Shown: one piece after another, positions 61,936 through 64,000 of the stretch
How positions within the stretch are numbered: position 1 is the stretch's first letter
How the letters are laid out: the number at the start of each line of letters is the position of its first letter
NCBI RefSeq assembly: GCF_905171765.1
Contig: NC_053392.1
Location: 498,648,556-498,712,555, forward strand
Direction of reading: 5' to 3'
Origin: Bufo bufo
Taxonomy: Eukaryota; Chordata; Amphibia; Anura; Bufonidae
Length of the DNA: 64,000 nucleotides
Position numbers and translations under genes: made by a program
Notes under the pieces: model-generated
The model's database searches: none
What the model saw: only the letters and a program-made list of their open reading frames with translations
Told to the model about the DNA's origin: nothing

Positions 61936-63565
61936 GCCACCCTATCCCGTAGTTTCTAAAATGGGGTCACTTTTTTGGAGTTTCTACTCTAGGGGTGCAT
62001 CAGGGGGGCTTCAAATGGGACATGGTGTAAAAAAAAACAGTCCAGCAAAACCTGCCTTCCAAAAACCGTATGGAATTCCTTTCCTTCTGCGCCCTGCCGT
62101 GTGCCCATACAGCGGTTTACGACCACATATGGGGTGTTTCTGTAAACTACAGAATTAGGGCCATAAATATTGAGTTTTGTTTGGCTGTTAACCCTTGCTT
62201 TGTAACTGGAAAAAAAATATTAAAATGGAAAATCTGCCAAAAAAGTGAAATTTTGAAATTGTATCTCTATTTTCCATTAAATCTTGTGCAACACCTAAAG
62301 GGTTAACAAAGTTTGTAAAATCAGTTTTGAATAGCTTGAGGGGTGTAGTTTCTTAGATGGGGTCACTTTTATGGAGTTTCTACTCTAGGGGTGCATCAGG
62401 GGGGCTTCAAATGGGACATGGTGTCAAAAAACCAGTCCAGCAAAATCTGGCTTCCAAAAACCAAACCGCGCACCTTTCACTCTACGCCCTACTGTGTGCC
62501 CGTACAGTAGTTTACGGCCACATATGGGGTGTTTCTGTAAACGGCAGAGTCAGGGCAATAAAGATACAATCTTGTTTGGCTGTTAACCCTTGCTTTGTTA
62601 GTGGAAAAAATGGGTTAAAATTGAAAATTAGGCAAAAAAATGAAATTCTCAAATTTCATCCCCATTTGCCAATAACTCTTGTGCAACACCTAAAGGGTTA
62701 ACGACGTATGTAAAATCAGTTTTGAATACCTTGAGGGGTGTAGTTTCTTAGATGGGGTCACTTTTAGGGAGTTTCTCCTCTTGGGGTGCATCAGGGGGCT
62801 TCAAATGGGACATGGTGTCAAAAAACCAGTCCATAAAAATCAGCCTTCCAAAAACCATATGGTGCACCTTTCACTCTACGCCCCGCTGTGTGGCCGTACA
62901 GTAGTTTACGGCCACATATGGGGTGTTTCTGTAAACGGCAGAGTCAGGGCAATAAAGATACAATCTTGTTTGGCTGTTAACCCTTGCTTTGTTAGTGGAA
63001 AAAATGGGTTAAAATTGAAAATTAGGCAAAAAAATGAAATTCTCAAATTTCATCCCCATTTGCCAATAACTCTTGTGCAACACCTAAAGGGTTAACGACG
63101 TATGTAAAATCAGTTTTGAATACCTTGAGGGGTGTAGTTTCTTAGATGGGGTCACTTTTAGGGAGTTTCTCCTCTTGGGGTGCATCAGGGGGCTTCAAAT
63201 GGGACATGGTGTCAAAAAACCAGTCCATAAAAATCAGCCTTCCAAAAACCATATGGTGCACCTTTCCCTCTACGCCCCGCTGTGTGGCCGTACAGTAGTT
63301 TACGGCCACATATTGGGTGTTTCTGTAAACGGCAGAGTCAGGGCAATAAAGATACAGTCTTGTTTGGCTGTTAACCCTTGGTTTGTTAGTGGAAAAAATG
63401 GGTTAAAATGAAAAATTTGACAAAAATATGAAATTCTCAAATTTCCTCCCCATTTGCCAATAACTCTTGTGCAACACCTAAAGGGTTAACAATGTATGCA
63501 AAATCAGTTTTGAATACCTTGAGGGGTGTAGTTTCTTAGATGGGGTCATTTTTGGGTGGTTTCTA
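61936..63565. repeat. Tandem array, 394-bp unit, about four copies
   Basis: Each unit has 'ggggtgtagtttcttagatg', 'ttcaaatgggacatggtgt', 'tttacggccacatatggggt', 'ttggctgttaacccttg' and 'cttgtgcaacacctaaaggg'. The last two complete units are nearly identical (spacing 394 bp), the first is more diverged. Frames of 78-114 codons repeat with the unit and are not genes. Confidence 0.92.
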
Positions 63566-64000
63566 TTATGTAAGCCTCGCAAAGTGACTTCAGACCTGAA
63601 CTGGTCGCTAAAAATTGAGTTTTTGTAAATTTCTGAAAAATTTAAAGATTTGCTTCTAAACTTCTAAGCCTTATAACATCCCCAAAAAATAAAATATCAT
63701 TCCCAAAACAATTCAAGCATGAAGTAGACATATGGGGAATGTAAAGTCATCACAATTTTTGGGGGTATTACTATGTATTACAGAGGTAGAGAAACTGAAA
63801 ATTTGAAATTTGCTAATTTTTCAAAATTTACGGTAAAAATTGTATTTTTTTATGCAAAAAAATTAACTTTTTTGACCCAATTTTAGCAGTGTCATGAAGT
63901 ACAATATGTGACGAAAAAACAATCTCAGAACGGCCTGGGTAAGTCAAAGCGTTTTAAAGTTATGAGCACTTAAAGTGACACTGGTCAGATTTGCAAAAAA
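63566..64000. other. Subterminal region of the TTAA element, non-coding
   Basis: AT-rich with A and T runs and 'tcatgaagtacaatatgtga'. No gene. Confidence 0.5.

Larger units (their letters stand above)
59972..64000. mobile_element. Large TTAA-flanked non-autonomous element, right end outside the window
   Basis: It starts CCCCTTAAGGACCTAGG after TTAA at 59968-59971. The last 100 bp of the window ('gagcacttaaagtgacac') read, from memory, like the subterminal region of this amphibian repeat family in reverse, so the other end is probably just past 64000. Between them lie hairpins (60131-60943) and two tandem arrays. There is no transposase. TTAA target and layout resemble the piggyBac at 30268-35410. 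Confidence 0.6.

Noticed and set aside
62357..63411. Three similar open frames starting MG...QMGHGVKK
   Set aside because: They recur with the 394-bp tandem unit and lie in a non-coding TTAA element; the similarity is that of the DNA repeat.
1..64000. A conventional host gene, tRNA or rRNA in the window
   Set aside because: No conserved exon series, cloverleaf or rRNA sequence was recognised; only the short spliced gene at 54996-57872 remains a candidate.

Overview
The window looks like intergenic or heterochromatin-like DNA from a large amphibian genome, most likely a neobatrachian frog or toad. That is an inference from the repeat families: TTAA-flanked elements beginning CCCCTTAAGGACC, CR1 LINEs, BEL/Pao, Gmr1-like Ty3/gypsy, Penelope-like insertions, several Tc1/mariner families, hAT elements carrying minisatellites, and an intact piggyBac. 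No rRNA, tRNA, CRISPR array, prokaryotic operon or conserved host housekeeping gene is visible. The only candidate cellular gene is a spliced minus-strand gene whose last exons lie at 54996-57872; it may itself derive from a transposon.

Layout. 1-430: end of a hAT-type repeat with an internal minisatellite. 1706-7713: two copies of one TTAA-ended MITE, each split by a hAT element (2045-5205 and 5490-7396) with target duplications. 9488-11218: an LTR-like segment and a Penelope-like insertion. 11432-13318: a dead Tc1 element with its own Penelope-like insertion. 14115-19755: a series of MITEs and long palindromes. 19990-44345: a 110-bp satellite in three blocks, the first two separated by a ruined BEL/Pao retrotransposon of about 19 kb (20911-39827). 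That BEL copy holds a Penelope-like insertion, two solo LTRs and a CR1 LINE; the CR1 in turn holds a Tc1 element and a complete 5.1-kb piggyBac with an unbroken 650-codon transposase. 44373-46928: a dead Tc1 carrying a nearly intact DD37E element. 47890-49440: another hAT-type minisatellite repeat. 49488-54956: a complete Gmr1-like Ty3/gypsy element. 54996-58213: the spliced gene, with one exon region tandemly duplicated. 58214-59620: a Tc1 MITE, a solo Gmr1-type LTR and a LINE-like tail. 59972-64000: a large TTAA element with a run of perfect hairpins and two tandem arrays.

The most notable object is the Gmr1-like element. It has 581-582-bp LTRs, a TTAC target duplication, a primer-binding site and a polypurine tract. 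Integrase is encoded upstream of reverse transcriptase, the reverse of the usual Ty3/gypsy order, and its Gag contains a stretch that reads like the ancestor of the vertebrate SCAN domain. All coding is in one frame, broken by two stop codons. Second in interest are the piggyBac element, which could still be mobile, and the clear nesting order (satellite, BEL, CR1, then piggyBac and Tc1), which gives a relative chronology.

Limits: all family assignments come from reading motifs, terminal repeats and target duplications by eye. No database search was run. Boundaries marked 'about' are estimates.
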